Below are positions 46,950-57,500 of a stretch of DNA of 64,000 nt, piece by piece; the first letter of the stretch is position 1, and every line of letters begins with the position of its first letter. Location of the stretch: NCBI RefSeq assembly GCF_030409685.1, contig NZ_JAUFQJ010000007.1, positions 372,001 through 436,000 of the forward strand, written 5' to 3'. The translations under genes and the position numbers were made by a program. Under the pieces are notes generated by a model. It was not told the origin of the DNA. It did no database searches and saw nothing but the letters and a program-made list of their open reading frames with translations. This stretch comes from Ferruginibacter paludis. Lineage in GTDB: Bacteria; Bacteroidota; Bacteroidia; Chitinophagales; Chitinophagaceae.

Positions 46950-47198
46950 TGTCCGGGCTAAGAAGCTCTGTGGAGCACCGTTGCGTCGCCCTCTTTTACT
47001 TAATACCTGTATTGAACACTGGCCTTCGCATCGCAGCACCTGCGCTGTGCGAAGGCATTTTTTATTACAAGGGTATAATTTAGCAAGGCCATTTAAATTT
47101 AGTGAGCATGTACGGTTAGTAGGGGAGCACCCCAAGGCTGAAAAAGTACAAGTGTGCGACGCAACGATGTACCACAAGGTTGCTGCTTAGCCCGGACA
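46950..47198. mobile_element. MITE-like inverted-repeat element with internal hairpin
   Basis: A 249-bp non-coding segment bounded by perfect 13-bp inverted repeats TGTCCGGGCTAAG (46950-46962) and CTTAGCCCGGACA (47186-47198). The symmetry continues inward, imperfectly, for about 50 bp, including CGTTGCGTCGC (46979-46989) against GCGACGCAACG (47156-47166). The centre holds a strong nested hairpin with a T-tract. A reading frame across it is not protein-like. No transposase and no clear target duplication are visible. It could be a MITE-like repeat or a structured RNA; the TIR-like ends favour the first. Confidence 0.55.
47022..47063 (+). terminator. Nested hairpin terminator inside the element
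   Basis: GCCTTCGCA (47022-47030) pairs with TGCGAAGGC (47048-47056). Inside, CGCAG and CTGCG pair around a CAC loop. A run of six T follows at 47058-47063. It should end the methyltransferase transcript before the opposing permease gene. Confidence 0.72.
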
Positions 47199-47219
47199 AA
47201 AAATTGTATTTAAATCATC

Positions 47220-48449
47220 TTAACGAAACTGAATTGCTTTGACAGGTTTTATTTTTTTTACCAGCAACGTAGGTACAATCAATGTGGCAAAGCAAATAGC
47301 AAGCGTAATAAAGTCCACCAGTACAACCTGCCACCACACTACATCTGCGTGGGCTGCGGCCATATAATAAGCCTCTTCATCTAATTTAATAAAGCCGGTT
47401 TTTTGCTGCAGCCAGCATATGAATAAGCCCAGGGCAGTGCCCGCTACAATGCCTGTTATGGCTATCAGGCTGGTATTGTATAAAAATATTTTTTGTACAA
47501 TCCAGTCGCTGGCGCCGGTTGCTTTTAAAATACCAATCATTCTTGTTCTTTCCAATACAATAATCAGCAGGCAGGTGATGAGGTTTACTATTGCAACGAT
47601 CATCATGATGCCCATCAGAATCAGTTTGATTTTATTTTGCAATGCCAGCCAGTCGAAAATATTGCTGTACATTTCTGTAATGGTCTTGGCGCTCCAGCCC
47701 TGTGGCGTTAATTCTTTAATCAGTGTTGCAACGGTATCGGTTTGCCGGTAATCGTTTAAAAAAACTTCATACCCTCCAATCTGGCGTGGGTTCCAGTCGT
47801 TCATCCGGCGGATGAGGTTTATATCGCACAGGCCGAATTGTTTATCATATTCGTCTATGGAAGTTTTAAAAATGCCGGCTATCTTCAGTTTACGAGGCCG
47901 TTTAGTGCCATCTTCCTGGATAAAAAAAGAAAGCAGCGTATCGTTTACCTGTACATTTAGCTGGCCGGCGATATAAGCCGAAATATTTATTTCGCTGCTA
48001 TAACCGCTGTCTGTAAATGATAACCATTTTCCTTTTTGTAAAAATGGATTCAGACGACTGTAATTAAAAGAAGAATCAATACCCTTTAACAGAATACTTT
48101 CAATATCAGTACCATAAGTTAATATCACCGATTTAGTGGCGTAGCGTTCAATGGTTTTTACCTGCGGCAATTTCTTAACAATATTTTCAACCGTATCGTT
48201 GGCAAGTATAGGAAACTGTTCTGCAATACTAACACGGTTTTCAATATCTTGCTGCACATGAATATGGCCCCAGAAGCTGAAAATTTTATCGCTGATTACG
48301 TTTTGAAAACCGTTTACAAAGCTCAATGCCACTATCATTACAGCTACGCTGATGGAAGTGGCGCCGATGGCGAGCCGGATGATAAATCGTGAAAAAGTAT
48401 TTTGCCGGTTAAAGGCAATTCTGCGGGCTATAAAAGCGGATATATTCAA
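47220..48449 (-). CDS. LolC/E-type (FtsX-like) ABC permease
   Basis: 409-residue permease of the lipoprotein-releasing (LolC/E, FtsX-fold) type, likely releasing outer-membrane lipoproteins from the inner membrane. Helix 1 is at ~22-45 ([20 protein letters not shown]), then a large periplasmic domain (~48-270). Three C-terminal helices follow at ~275-300, ~325-350 and ~375-400, with the FtsX pattern [18 protein letters not shown]. The C-terminus is [13 protein letters not shown]. The start is TTG 48449, matching the usual [11 protein letters not shown] start. No ATPase gene is adjacent. It is divergent from the T9SS plug gene. Confidence 0.88.
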   Translation of the reverse strand: MNISAFIARRIAFNRQNTFSRFIIRLAIGATSISVAVMIVALSFVNGFQNVISDKIFSFWGHIHVQQDIENRVSIAEQFPILANDTVENIVKKLPQVKTIERYATKSVILTYGTDIESILLKGIDSSFNYSRLNPFLQKGKWLSFTDSGYSSEINISAYIAGQLNVQVNDTLLSFFIQEDGTKRPRKLKIAGIFKTSIDEYDKQFGLCDINLIRRMNDWNPRQIGGYEVFLNDYRQTDTVATLIKELTPQGWSAKTITEMYSNIFDWLALQNKIKLILMGIMMIVAIVNLITCLLIIVLERTRMIGILKATGASDWIVQKIFLYNTSLIAITGIVAGTALGLFICWLQQKTGFIKLDEEAYYMAAAHADVVWWQVVLVDFITLAICFATLIVPTLLVKKIKPVKAIQFR

Positions 48450-48497
48450 TCGGCGTATTTTTTGCTATCTTTCAAAAGTAAATATTTTAATAACTAC

Positions 48498-49781
48498 ATG
48501 CACATTTTTAAATTGATCCCTGCTGCCATCCTGTTTTTACTGATGCAGCAAACGCTGCCAGCGCAAACCAATCCTGATGTCATTTATGATACCAATATCC
48601 ATACAGTGAGATTTCACGCCTATGGCGACCAGGAATCTATGGCAATTTATAAACTCAACAGCAGCGACAGAACAGAACTGCATTTTGATGATATGGACAA
48701 CCGGGTAAAAAGCTACTACTACACTTACCAGTTATGCGATTACAACTGGCAACCGGTTAATCTGAGTCCGTTTGATTTTATAAAAGGCTTCACGCAGCAA
48801 CGCATTTCCACCTACCGGTTTTCATCTATCGCCTATACAAGGTATGTTCATTACCAGGCAACACTGCCGGAAACAAACAGTATGCCCATCCGCAGCGGCA
48901 ACTATATTGTAAAAGTATTTTTAGATGGCGATACCAGTAAGCTTGCTTTTACCAGGGCTTTGCTGGTGCTGGATTCCAAGGCAAGTGTGTCTGCGCAGGT
49001 GCTGCAGCCTTTTACACCGGACAGGTACAATACGCATCAGCATTTAAAGTTTACTGTTAACCTGGCAGGGGTAAATACCAGTAATGCCAGTCAGCAGGTG
49101 AAAGTGGTGGTTTTACAAAATAACCGCTGGGATATTGCGCAGGGAAATGTGCTGCCCACTTTTATAAGAAATAATTCGCTTGAGTACAGCAATGAAAATA
49201 ATTTTGTATTTGCTGCAGGAAAAGAATGGCGGTGGCTGGACCTTAGAAGCTTTCGTTTATTAAGCGAACGTGTTGACAGCGCCAATAGCAAAAGAACTGA
49301 TTTATATGTAAAGGCCGATGGCGACAGGAGCGGGCAACGGTATATATATTATGCAGACCTGGATGGTAAATACCTGGTTACAACTTATGAATCAATTAAT
49401 CCTTACTGGCAGGGCGATTACGCCAATATTCATTTTAAATATATACCACCGGGCAACAATGCTTTTGCTGATAAAGACCTTTATTTAATTGGTCAGTTAA
49501 CGGACTATCAGTTGAATGAAAGTAGTAAAATGCATTTCAATACAGAAAGGGATATTTATGAAAATACCCAGTATTTAAAGCAAGGCTATTATAGTTACGG
49601 CTATGCGCTTGTTGATAAAAATGATCCTTCCAAAAGAACTGACATGGATGGTAACTATTGGGAAACTGAAAATAGTTATACCATACTGGTGTATTATAAA
49701 TCTTTTACCGACCAGGCGGACCAGCTGATAGGTATATCCCAGATAAATAACCGCAGTGACAGGCCCGGTTTTAGTTTTTAA
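48498..49781 (+). CDS. Type IX secretion system plug protein (DUF5103)
   Basis: 427-residue exported protein of the DUF5103 family, described in Flavobacterium as the plug that closes the periplasmic side of the T9SS SprA translocon. The signal peptide ends LPAQ (~22). The first domain has IHTVRFHAYGDQESMAIYKL and LHFDDMDNRVKSYYYTYQLC with DYNWQP. The second has YFLYIGQL-like DLYLIGQLTDYQL and a C-terminal QGYYSYGYALVD, GNYWETENSYTILVYYKS. ATG 48498 starts the signal peptide. It matches the T9SS-dependent protease at 33.4 kb, implying an active system. Confidence 0.85.
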   Translation: MHIFKLIPAAILFLLMQQTLPAQTNPDVIYDTNIHTVRFHAYGDQESMAIYKLNSSDRTELHFDDMDNRVKSYYYTYQLCDYNWQPVNLSPFDFIKGFTQQRISTYRFSSIAYTRYVHYQATLPETNSMPIRSGNYIVKVFLDGDTSKLAFTRALLVLDSKASVSAQVLQPFTPDRYNTHQHLKFTVNLAGVNTSNASQQVKVVVLQNNRWDIAQGNVLPTFIRNNSLEYSNENNFVFAAGKEWRWLDLRSFRLLSERVDSANSKRTDLYVKADGDRSGQRYIYYADLDGKYLVTTYESINPYWQGDYANIHFKYIPPGNNAFADKDLYLIGQLTDYQLNESSKMHFNTERDIYENTQYLKQGYYSYGYALVDKNDPSKRTDMDGNYWETENSYTILVYYKSFTDQADQLIGISQINNRSDRPGFSF

Positions 49782-49861
49782 TTCTTTGGCAAATGTATAT
49801 GCACAGCGGTCTGGTTTCAATAAACTGTTATAATAAAGCAGCTAAATTTAGCCCAGGTTTA

Positions 49862-49970
49862 AGTTCGTTTATTTACACGAATTATAGCGTAGTTCGTTTA
49901 AATGAACGAATTATTTAAAAGTTCGTTTAATTACACGAATTGATTAAAAGTTCGTTCATTTAAACGAACT
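49862..49970. promoter_or_regulatory. Four palindromic 22-bp sites at 29-bp period
   Basis: Sites at 49862-49883, 49891-49912, 49920-49941 and 49949-49970, each separated by exactly 7 bp. All begin AGTTCGTT and carry ACGAA at the other side (TTCGT-N8-ACGAA core). Sites 1 and 3 share the right part TTACACGAATT. Sites 2 and 4 are near reverse complements of each other with TTCGTT/AACGAA arms. They end 44 bp before the SatD-like ATG. The spacing and symmetry suggest a cooperative operator array, probably for the SatD-like protein. Confidence 0.8.
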
Positions 49971-50013
49971 GAATTATTTGTTGTATATTTATACCAGCAA
50001 ACAATTTTTAGTA

Positions 50014-50637
50014 ATGGCACTAAGGGCAGTACTAACCGGTGATATTGTAAACTCAACCCGGTTAAAAAAAATAACAGAAAAGAAGCTACTTAAAATATTA
50101 ACGGCGGCGCTGGCTGCCCACCAGTTTGAATTTTACCGGGGCGATAGTTTCCAGGTATATGTAAAAAATCCTGCGGAAGCCCTGAAAACGGCCTTGATTT
50201 GCCGTACGGCGGCCATCAGTTTGTCAAAAAGCGAAACAATAAGTGAATCAGATATAAGGATAAGTATCGGGATAGGAGCGGTAACAACACCTGTAAAAAA
50301 ACTGGGCACGTCCAAAGGCGAAGCATTTATTTTATCAGGCCGTGCCTTTGATGAAATGGCGGAGGCAGGAACAAGACTGATAATGACTTCCGGTAATAGT
50401 TTAGCCAATGTGGGTTTAGAGATTATTTCGGATTACCTGAATGCCATCTTTAAAGCGATGACGGGCAAGCAGGCGGAAGTGATTTTTGAATTGCTGAAGG
50501 GAAGGGCGCAGCAGGAGATAGCAGGCTTGCTGAAAAAATCCAAGAGTACCGTACACCAGCATGTAACGGCCGGGCGCTGGGCGGAGATTGAAAAACTGTT
50601 GCAACAATATGAAAATATCATCAATCAACTAACATGA
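50014..50637 (+). CDS. SatD-like protein: cyclase-like domain plus HTH
   Basis: 207-residue SatD-family protein. Residues 5-135 show spaced motifs resembling class III nucleotide cyclase folds: AVLTGDIVNST (5-15), YRGDSFQVYV (41-50), IRISIGIGAV (81-90) and GEAFILSGRAFDEM (102-115). Whether the metal-binding and base-specifying residues of true cyclases are kept is unclear. Residues ~163-190 (AQQEIAGLLKKSKSTVHQHV) look like a sigma-4/LuxR-type helix-turn-helix. ATG 50014 is chosen over an in-frame TTG 36 bp upstream. Four phased palindromes lie just upstream. The stop overlaps the DUF3307 start (ATGA). Likely a DNA-binding regulator, possibly nucleotide-responsive; this is inference. Confidence 0.8.
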   Translation: MALRAVLTGDIVNSTRLKKITEKKLLKILTAALAAHQFEFYRGDSFQVYVKNPAEALKTALICRTAAISLSKSETISESDIRISIGIGAVTTPVKKLGTSKGEAFILSGRAFDEMAEAGTRLIMTSGNSLANVGLEIISDYLNAIFKAMTGKQAEVIFELLKGRAQQEIAGLLKKSKSTVHQHVTAGRWAEIEKLLQQYENIINQLT

Positions 50638-51332
50638 TTACAGAGGCAGTGTGGCTTACCAAAGTGGTGCTGGCACATCTTATTACCGATTTTATACTAC
50701 AGCCTGCCAGCTGGGTAAATGACAGAACGGAAAAACATTTCCGTTCCGGTAAACTGTACCTGCATGGCCTTATAACCGGGCTGGTGGCATTGCTGCTGAT
50801 TGGCTGGCAATACTGGATAGTAGCACTCATCATTTTAATTACGCATACACTTATTGACGGATGGAAATCGTATCAGAAAAATACTGTTGCTTACTTTATT
50901 GCAGACCAGTTTTTTCACATGTTGATAATTGCCGGGTGTTGGTATTTCACTTTCCTTCAATGGGGTGATGTAAAGCAAACACTTCAACAGTTAAATACAG
51001 ACGCTGCTATTTGGAAAAGACTAACGGCGGTTGTGTTTTTAACTGCCCCTGCCGGTATTTTAATTGGCCAACTAACCCGCCAGTGGCGGGATAAATTGCC
51101 AGACTCTGAAAGCCTTGCCAATGCCGGTAAATGGATCGGCATGGTGGAACGGATCATCATACTGATCTTTGTTTTGCAAAGCCAGTATTCCGCAATTGGC
51201 CTGCTGGTGGCAGCAAAAGGCATTATCCGGTTTAATGAAAAAGACCGGCCGGAAATTAAAACAGAATACCTGGTAATAGGAACTTTAATGAGTATTGCAT
51301 TAGCGATTATAGCTGGACTTATTACGAAATAA
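50634..51332 (+). CDS. DUF3307 membrane protein
   Basis: 232-residue membrane protein with a DUF3307 domain. The signature is VVLAHLITDFILQPASWVNDR at residues ~10-30, followed by LYLHGLITGL and then LITHTLIDGWKSYQ. The later part (KRLTAVVFLTAPAGILIGQL, VERIIILIFVLQSQYSAIGLL) adds four or so hydrophobic helices, including the frequent C-terminal pattern WIGMVERIIIL. It overlaps the SatD-like gene by 4 bp, so both are made together. Function unknown; its conserved His/Asp pairs in the first helices are striking for a membrane protein and could bind a metal. Confidence 0.85.
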   Translation: MITEAVWLTKVVLAHLITDFILQPASWVNDRTEKHFRSGKLYLHGLITGLVALLLIGWQYWIVALIILITHTLIDGWKSYQKNTVAYFIADQFFHMLIIAGCWYFTFLQWGDVKQTLQQLNTDAAIWKRLTAVVFLTAPAGILIGQLTRQWRDKLPDSESLANAGKWIGMVERIIILIFVLQSQYSAIGLLVAAKGIIRFNEKDRPEIKTEYLVIGTLMSIALAIIAGLITK

Positions 51333-51366
51333 ATATAGTTTGCATGCCGCCTCTTTAAAGCTATAT

Positions 51367-54357
51367 TTAATTCTCCTTCAACACCAGCAACCAGCCTTTA
51401 TTTTTTGTTACCGGTATCAATTCACTGGCATCAAATGTTTTTGCCGGTTGAAAGTTTTTTATTTCCGGCGCAATAATTATCGTGTTTGCAGGATCCATTC
51501 CCAGTTTTTTCCAGTCTATCTGCAAATGAACAGTCGTATCAGCAGCAGCCCAGCTGGCGATAGAAATAAGTGCCCTGCCTTTTTTTGTGTATGTTGTTGC
51601 CAGTACTTTATCATTGCTCGTTTTTACAGGGCAGTTATCGCTCCAGTAACCGATCATACTGGTTCCTTCCATACCAAAATCATCCCAGGCTTTCCAGATG
51701 GGCCTTGTGTCTGCATTATCGCTCCAGGGCATCCGGTTGGTCATGCCATAAATCATCCCACGCCAGGGATTGCCGCCATCCTGTAACATTTCTCCCATCA
51801 GGCCAAAGGGAATGCCACTCACTTCAGTTAAAAAGAAATCAGGATCATTTTTTTCGTAGTCAAAGTATTCGCCGAACCATAAACGGTTCAGGTACGGAAA
51901 ATGCTCCATGTACAAATTGCCGCTGTTGTTAAAGCCATCATTTTTATTGTACTGGTTGGCGGAATGCAAATCAATTATACCGGGGTGACCATCTTTCGTC
52001 AATACGCGTTTTATTCTTTTCATTGTAATACGGTCAAAGGCAACATCATCCAGGTAAATGCCATCAATGCCTGCATTCTGCACAAGCCAGTTCATGCCTT
52101 CCACATAGTAATTGTGCCAGCGGCTCATGCCACTGTTTACAATGGCGGCATCTTTCAATTCAGGTACAAACCAGGCAGCAATATAATCGCTGTCCAAATG
52201 CTCCTGCAACCAGCTAAAGCCACCTCCTTTGCCGGGTGAATAAATCTCGTGGCCAAGACTGCGCATAGGAAAAGTCTCATAGGCCCTGTTGCTCAGTTCT
52301 CTTACCGTGTTGTAAATTTTTACCTTCAGTCCTTTGCTATGTGCTTCATCTATGTAAGCCTTCATTTTTTTATACTCTATAAAAGGATAGTTGATATAAG
52401 GATTGATAGCGTTACCATGGTGAATATTAATAACTGTTGCGCCGGTTGCTTTAATAGTATCGATTGGTTTATAACTGTGGTAAAAACGGGTAGCCCATTG
52501 AAAACCGGTATTGATAGGATGGAAAGGTGTAATCAACAAAGTAAAATTATAAAACAGTGTATCACCTTTTTTCATGCTGCGTTGCCCGCTGTAATTATTT
52601 ACCAAAACAGTGCTGTCTTGTTGATTAATATTTACCCCGCCTTGGTTATCATTGCCCCAGCTATCTGGCAGCAGTAAAGGCTTTTGTAAATAAAAATTAG
52701 TATTCAGGGGACGAACGTATTTGTCGTCCCGTAAAGAATATTGCAATCCCGCATTTACGTTTCCAATCCACGCACCATCCTGGTTTTTGTGCGCCACATC
52801 CCATTTCCAGCTAAATGAGGGCGGTCTGTTTCCTCCTTTTTGTCCGAGCCCCATCATGTATTTACCCGCTGTTTTGGTAAGGGGGATTTGCATGGCAATG
52901 TCTTTCAGAGCAACATCTTTTAAAGCGGTTATTTTTACTTTATACGCAATAAATCCGTCAAATTCCAAAGATGCATCAACATCCATTTCTAACGAAGGGC
53001 TGTTGCTGGAAGAAGTCCATTGCACAGTACCGGCTTCTTTTTTTGTAAAATGAATGCCGTCGCTTATTAAAACCATCTTACCACCATCCGGCTGTAAAAA
53101 TGTAAAATCAATCGGCGCAGAAAGCAGGGTATTGGGCTGCTCTGTGTAGCCCGTCATTTCAGGTGTAAAAAAAGTACTGATCTGTGCCGGGAAGCCGTTT
53201 TCTCCCAGGGTTATTTTTCTCCCTAATAAACCAACGGTATTGCCTTGCACAGTCAATGGAATATAAGGTGTAATTACCGTATTATCCTGTGCCAGTGTGG
53301 AGTTGAGCCAATGTAACCTGGTTTGTTTCCATGGTTCGCTGATGCCGCCATCAGTTAGTAATTCGTTGGTAATAGTTAGTATAATATCAATAGTGGTAGC
53401 GGAGGCATTCTTTGATGTGATGGTAGCTTTTCCTTTGTAAATACCAGTTGCCACAGTTGCAGGAATATCAACCGTGCACCACAATGGCTGAACTGCATTT
53501 TTTTCGACGTTGACCGTTTTTGTAAAAGGATGGGTGGCATAATCTATGCCGTTGGTGTTTATGCAAAGGCTTTTGCTGGCGGGGATTTTTTCATTTTTGT
53601 TGCTGACCAGGTCAGTGAATTTTACCTGTACATCCTGCAACCCCTCCACAGCGTACAGGCCTAACTGGTAGCTGTATTGCTCGCCACGAGCCGCTTTGTC
53701 GCTGAAGCTATGTTGCAGCCCCTTTTGTATCCAGCGGTAAGGAATACGGTTTTTCATTTTGATAGGATATAGCCGGTTTTCAGGAAACACCAGGTAATTT
53801 TTATTGGAGGCAGATGCAATGATAGCCGCGGTTTCTTTTGCGGTTGCAATTACCTCCATCGGGTAAACACTGTTGAAGGAATCAATGGATTCTATTTGCT
53901 TTACGGTAGTGTTGATTTTTGCAGATTTGGAGGCAGACAGCCATTTACCATCTGCAGTATTTTCAGGTTGCAGGTAAACGCCTTTGGGATAATTGCTGCG
54001 ACCTTCATTGCGGTACGGCATATAATAAGCGTAATAAATTCCTTTGCCTGATTCAGGTTCAAAAGAGATGTCAGCTCTTTCTCTGTCTGCATATGCTGTG
54101 CTTACATTGATGATCTTTTTTCCGGTTGCCCCATCCTGAATAATAATTCGTTTGTGTGCCGGATCATCATTCCTTCTCCATGATATGCTTACTTTTGCAA
54201 CATGGCCTGTTCCATTAAATTGCAGCACAGCCCTGTGGTTGCCCAGTGAATCAGGGTTCCAGCCATAGTTACTGCTAACATATTTTATTTGCTGAGCCAT
54301 GCCGGCATTGAACATCGTCAATGAAATTGCTGCCGTAAACAATTGCTTCAATACCAT
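51367..54357 (-). CDS. Putative secreted glycoside hydrolase (DUF6067-type)
   Basis: 996-residue exported protein of the DUF6067/glycoside-hydrolase-like group. The signal peptide ends GMAQ (~22). An N-terminal beta region (~25-330) ends with an Ig-like domain containing DIPATVATGIYKGKATITSK. A further beta domain reaches ~620. A TIM-barrel-like catalytic part (~640-900) carries ATGATVINIHHGNAINPYI, GIDGIYLDDVAFDR with an Asp pair, and IIDLHSANQYNKND. A C-terminal beta domain ends the protein. ATG 54357 is chosen over an upstream ATG because it starts the signal peptide. It is divergent from the GH31 gene. Substrate unknown. Confidence 0.7.
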   Translation of the reverse strand: MVLKQLFTAAISLTMFNAGMAQQIKYVSSNYGWNPDSLGNHRAVLQFNGTGHVAKVSISWRRNDDPAHKRIIIQDGATGKKIINVSTAYADRERADISFEPESGKGIYYAYYMPYRNEGRSNYPKGVYLQPENTADGKWLSASKSAKINTTVKQIESIDSFNSVYPMEVIATAKETAAIIASASNKNYLVFPENRLYPIKMKNRIPYRWIQKGLQHSFSDKAARGEQYSYQLGLYAVEGLQDVQVKFTDLVSNKNEKIPASKSLCINTNGIDYATHPFTKTVNVEKNAVQPLWCTVDIPATVATGIYKGKATITSKNASATTIDIILTITNELLTDGGISEPWKQTRLHWLNSTLAQDNTVITPYIPLTVQGNTVGLLGRKITLGENGFPAQISTFFTPEMTGYTEQPNTLLSAPIDFTFLQPDGGKMVLISDGIHFTKKEAGTVQWTSSSNSPSLEMDVDASLEFDGFIAYKVKITALKDVALKDIAMQIPLTKTAGKYMMGLGQKGGNRPPSFSWKWDVAHKNQDGAWIGNVNAGLQYSLRDDKYVRPLNTNFYLQKPLLLPDSWGNDNQGGVNINQQDSTVLVNNYSGQRSMKKGDTLFYNFTLLITPFHPINTGFQWATRFYHSYKPIDTIKATGATVINIHHGNAINPYINYPFIEYKKMKAYIDEAHSKGLKVKIYNTVRELSNRAYETFPMRSLGHEIYSPGKGGGFSWLQEHLDSDYIAAWFVPELKDAAIVNSGMSRWHNYYVEGMNWLVQNAGIDGIYLDDVAFDRITMKRIKRVLTKDGHPGIIDLHSANQYNKNDGFNNSGNLYMEHFPYLNRLWFGEYFDYEKNDPDFFLTEVSGIPFGLMGEMLQDGGNPWRGMIYGMTNRMPWSDNADTRPIWKAWDDFGMEGTSMIGYWSDNCPVKTSNDKVLATTYTKKGRALISIASWAAADTTVHLQIDWKKLGMDPANTIIIAPEIKNFQPAKTFDASELIPVTKNKGWLLVLKEN

Positions 54358-54529
54358 ACTTAAATTTTTTCTAAATATAGCAAATGATGCTGTCATGTAT
54401 AAAGAGGCAAATTTGTAAGACAGAATATACATTAAATTGTTAAGCGATGTCAGATACCGTACTCTGCGTTTTCTTTATCTTGCATTGACCGGAATTGGTG
54501 CTGGCGAAAAAATAAAACAACCATTTTAT

Positions 54530-57500
54530 ATGCAGATAAAGAAAATAGTTTTTAGCATATTCATTTTGTATGCTACGTTGTTGTCAGCCCAAAGCAATAA
54601 GAACAAAGTTTTCTGGCACCAGGATTTTTCTTCGGGCAGTCTGCCTGCAGGTTGGCACATTCCACCCGCTGCTACTTGGGATCCACAATGGATAGTCACC
54701 AATCAGCCTTATCCCGGTTCTTATAAATACCAGCAACAGGCACCGCCGATTGCTTCTGTCAGCAGGGGTTATCACCTGCAGTTCCAGGCTGGTTATTTTA
54801 CGGATGAAGACGTAGACAACTGGGTTAAACGCAAACAATACCCCGATGGATATATTGTTTCTGCACCTATTAATTGCATTGGTAAAAAATCGGTGATTTT
54901 ACAGTTTCAACAAAAATTTCGCTGGTGGAATTACCGGCAAAATGATACAGCCGGGTTGTTTGTTGGTGTAAGTACCGATAGCATTCACTGGCAGCAATGG
55001 GATGTACGCCATACCGTTAAAAGTGAAACGGATATGTTTGCTCCACTTACTGAAGCCATTGATGTATCTGCAGTTGCTGCCAATCAGCCAACCGTTTTTT
55101 TACGGTTTTACTGGAAGGGCTTGATGGGGTTTTACTGGATGGTAGATGATATTGCATTAAGTGAAGCTTACAGCCAGGATGTAAGTGTAGTGCGGCTTTT
55201 ATCGCACAATGAAGAAAGCAACCAGTTTAAAAAGAACGATGAACTGGTACTAAAAATAAAAAATTCCGGCGGGCAAAATATCAACACCAATTTTACTGTT
55301 ACGGCAAATATTGATAGTCAAAATATACTCACCTTAAAAGTGCCGGCAGCAACCAATGCTTTTAAACCTGGCGAAGAAAGAGACATTGTTTTTCCTCCCA
55401 CAGACCTTACGTTACGACCAGTGCATCATATCAGTTTCAAAATAAATTACCCAGGCGACGAACACACAATTGACAATACACTTAATGTACAACTGAATGC
55501 TGCTGCAACTTTTGTTGGTAATATCACGGCCATAAAAAAGGAATCAACGGCTTTTGTTTTTTCATCCGGCGTCACCAAAGTTAGATTGCAATTTTATCGT
55601 GGCGACATTTTCAGGATTTGGTTAGCGCCAGATGGTAGTTTCACCGATCCGTCCGCAGGAGATATTGTGATTGCAAAACCAACATTAAAAAGTAACATTA
55701 TTTTCACCGACAAGGGCGATTATGTTTTGTTGCAGAGTAAGCTTTGTGCAGTTAGGGTATATAAAAAGCCGATGCGTTTCGCCATGTATAATGCGGCTAA
55801 CAGAGCGGTTATCTGGGAAGAAAAGCAGCCACTTTTATTTGGTCAAAAAACAGTGCAAAGTTTATCTGCCAGGCCCGGTGAATATTTTTACGGATGTGGT
55901 ATGCAGAACGGCTATTTTTCACACCGCAACAAAACGATTCTTATTGAAAAAGGCGGAGGATGGGATGATGGCGGCCGTGCCAATCCTGCTCCATTTTACA
56001 TGAGCACTAGCGGCTATGGTGTTTATAGAAATACATTTGATGCAGGTGAATATAGTTTTAATGATACCCTGCGCTTATCACACAATGAAAATCGTTTTGA
56101 TGCCTTTTACTTTTACGGCCCCTCTCTTAAAAATATTTTAAACCGGTATACAGATATTACCGGCAAGCCTTTTCTGATGCCAAGATGGGCCTTGAGTATG
56201 GGTGATGCCAATTGTTACAACAAGCCTGGACGTGATAAAAAACCACAGACCACCCCTGATGTAATTTGGAAAATAGCCGACCAATATATAGCGCACGAAA
56301 TGCCACGTGGATGGATTTTACCCAATGATGGTTATGGCTGCGGATATGTAAAATTAGACAGTGTGGTAAAGGCTTTGCATGAACGTGGATTTTACACAGG
56401 TTTATGGACAGAGAATGGTATAGATAAAATAGCTACCGAAGTAGGCACCTATGGCACCCGTTTGTGTAAGCTGGATGTGGCCTGGGTTGGGCCTGGTTAT
56501 AAGTATGCACTGGATGGTTGCAGGGCTGCTTATGAAGGCATAGAAAACAACAGCAATGCCCGCGGCTTTATCTGGAGCGTAATGGGGTGGGCTGGTACAC
56601 AGCGCTACAGCACCGTGTGGAGCGGTGATCAGTATGGCGGTTGGGAGTACATCCGATTTCATATCCCAACGATAACTGGCGCAGGTTTAAGTGCACAGAA
56701 CGCCGCATCCTCAGATATCGATGGTATTTTTGGTGGCAGTGACAGCACCTATACACGTGACCTGCAATGGAAATCTTTTATCCCGGTTTTAATGACCATG
56801 AGCGGCTGGGCAAAAAAAGATAAACAGCCGTGGATATCGGGTGAGCCTTATACCAGTATCAACAGAAAATACCTGCAGTTAAAAATGCGCCTCACCCCGT
56901 ACATGTATACATTATGCAGGGAAGCTAATATCACCGGAGTACCCGCTGCAAGAGCAATGGTACTTGAGTTTCCTAGTGACAGCACCACGTTGGGTAAACA
57001 AACCCAGTACCAGTTTATGAATGGCCAGTGGTTGCTGGTGGCACCGGTGTATAAACCGGGCAACGAACGTGACAGTATTTATTTGCCTCGCGGAAAATGG
57101 ATTGATTACTGGAACGGGGAACTATTTAACGGCGGAAAGTGGTTAAGACATTATGCTGCGCCTTTGGAAAAACTGCCCGTGTTTGTAAAGGCTGGAGCTA
57201 TTATACCGATGTACCAGGCAATGAATTTTGATGCAGAAAAAAAGCCTGATACATTAACACTGGATATGTACCCGGAAGGTAAGACAGCATTTAACTTATA
57301 TGAGGATGACGGGCTTACCAGGGAGTATAAAAAGGGGGCTTACGCTACGACTTTATTTGAAATGAATGCCGGTAAGATTATTACAGTTACCATAAACGCT
57401 GTAAAAGGGAAGTATAATGGAAGCATTGACAGGCGAAGCTATCATTTAATAGTCCATACAAGCGCCTCTCCGAAAACGGCATCCCTGGATGGAGAATTGT

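Noticed and set aside
46894..47190. Open reading frame across the inverted-repeat element
   Set aside because: It overlaps the methyltransferase and the hairpin and has no protein-like composition.
46950..47198. RNase P RNA or tmRNA gene
   Set aside because: Paired ends and GTCCGGGC recall rnpB, but the flanking conserved rnpB sequences and any tmRNA tag frame or CCA end are missing.
49862..49970. CRISPR-like array
   Set aside because: The repeats are evenly spaced, but spacers are only 7 bp and no cas gene is near; an operator array fits better.
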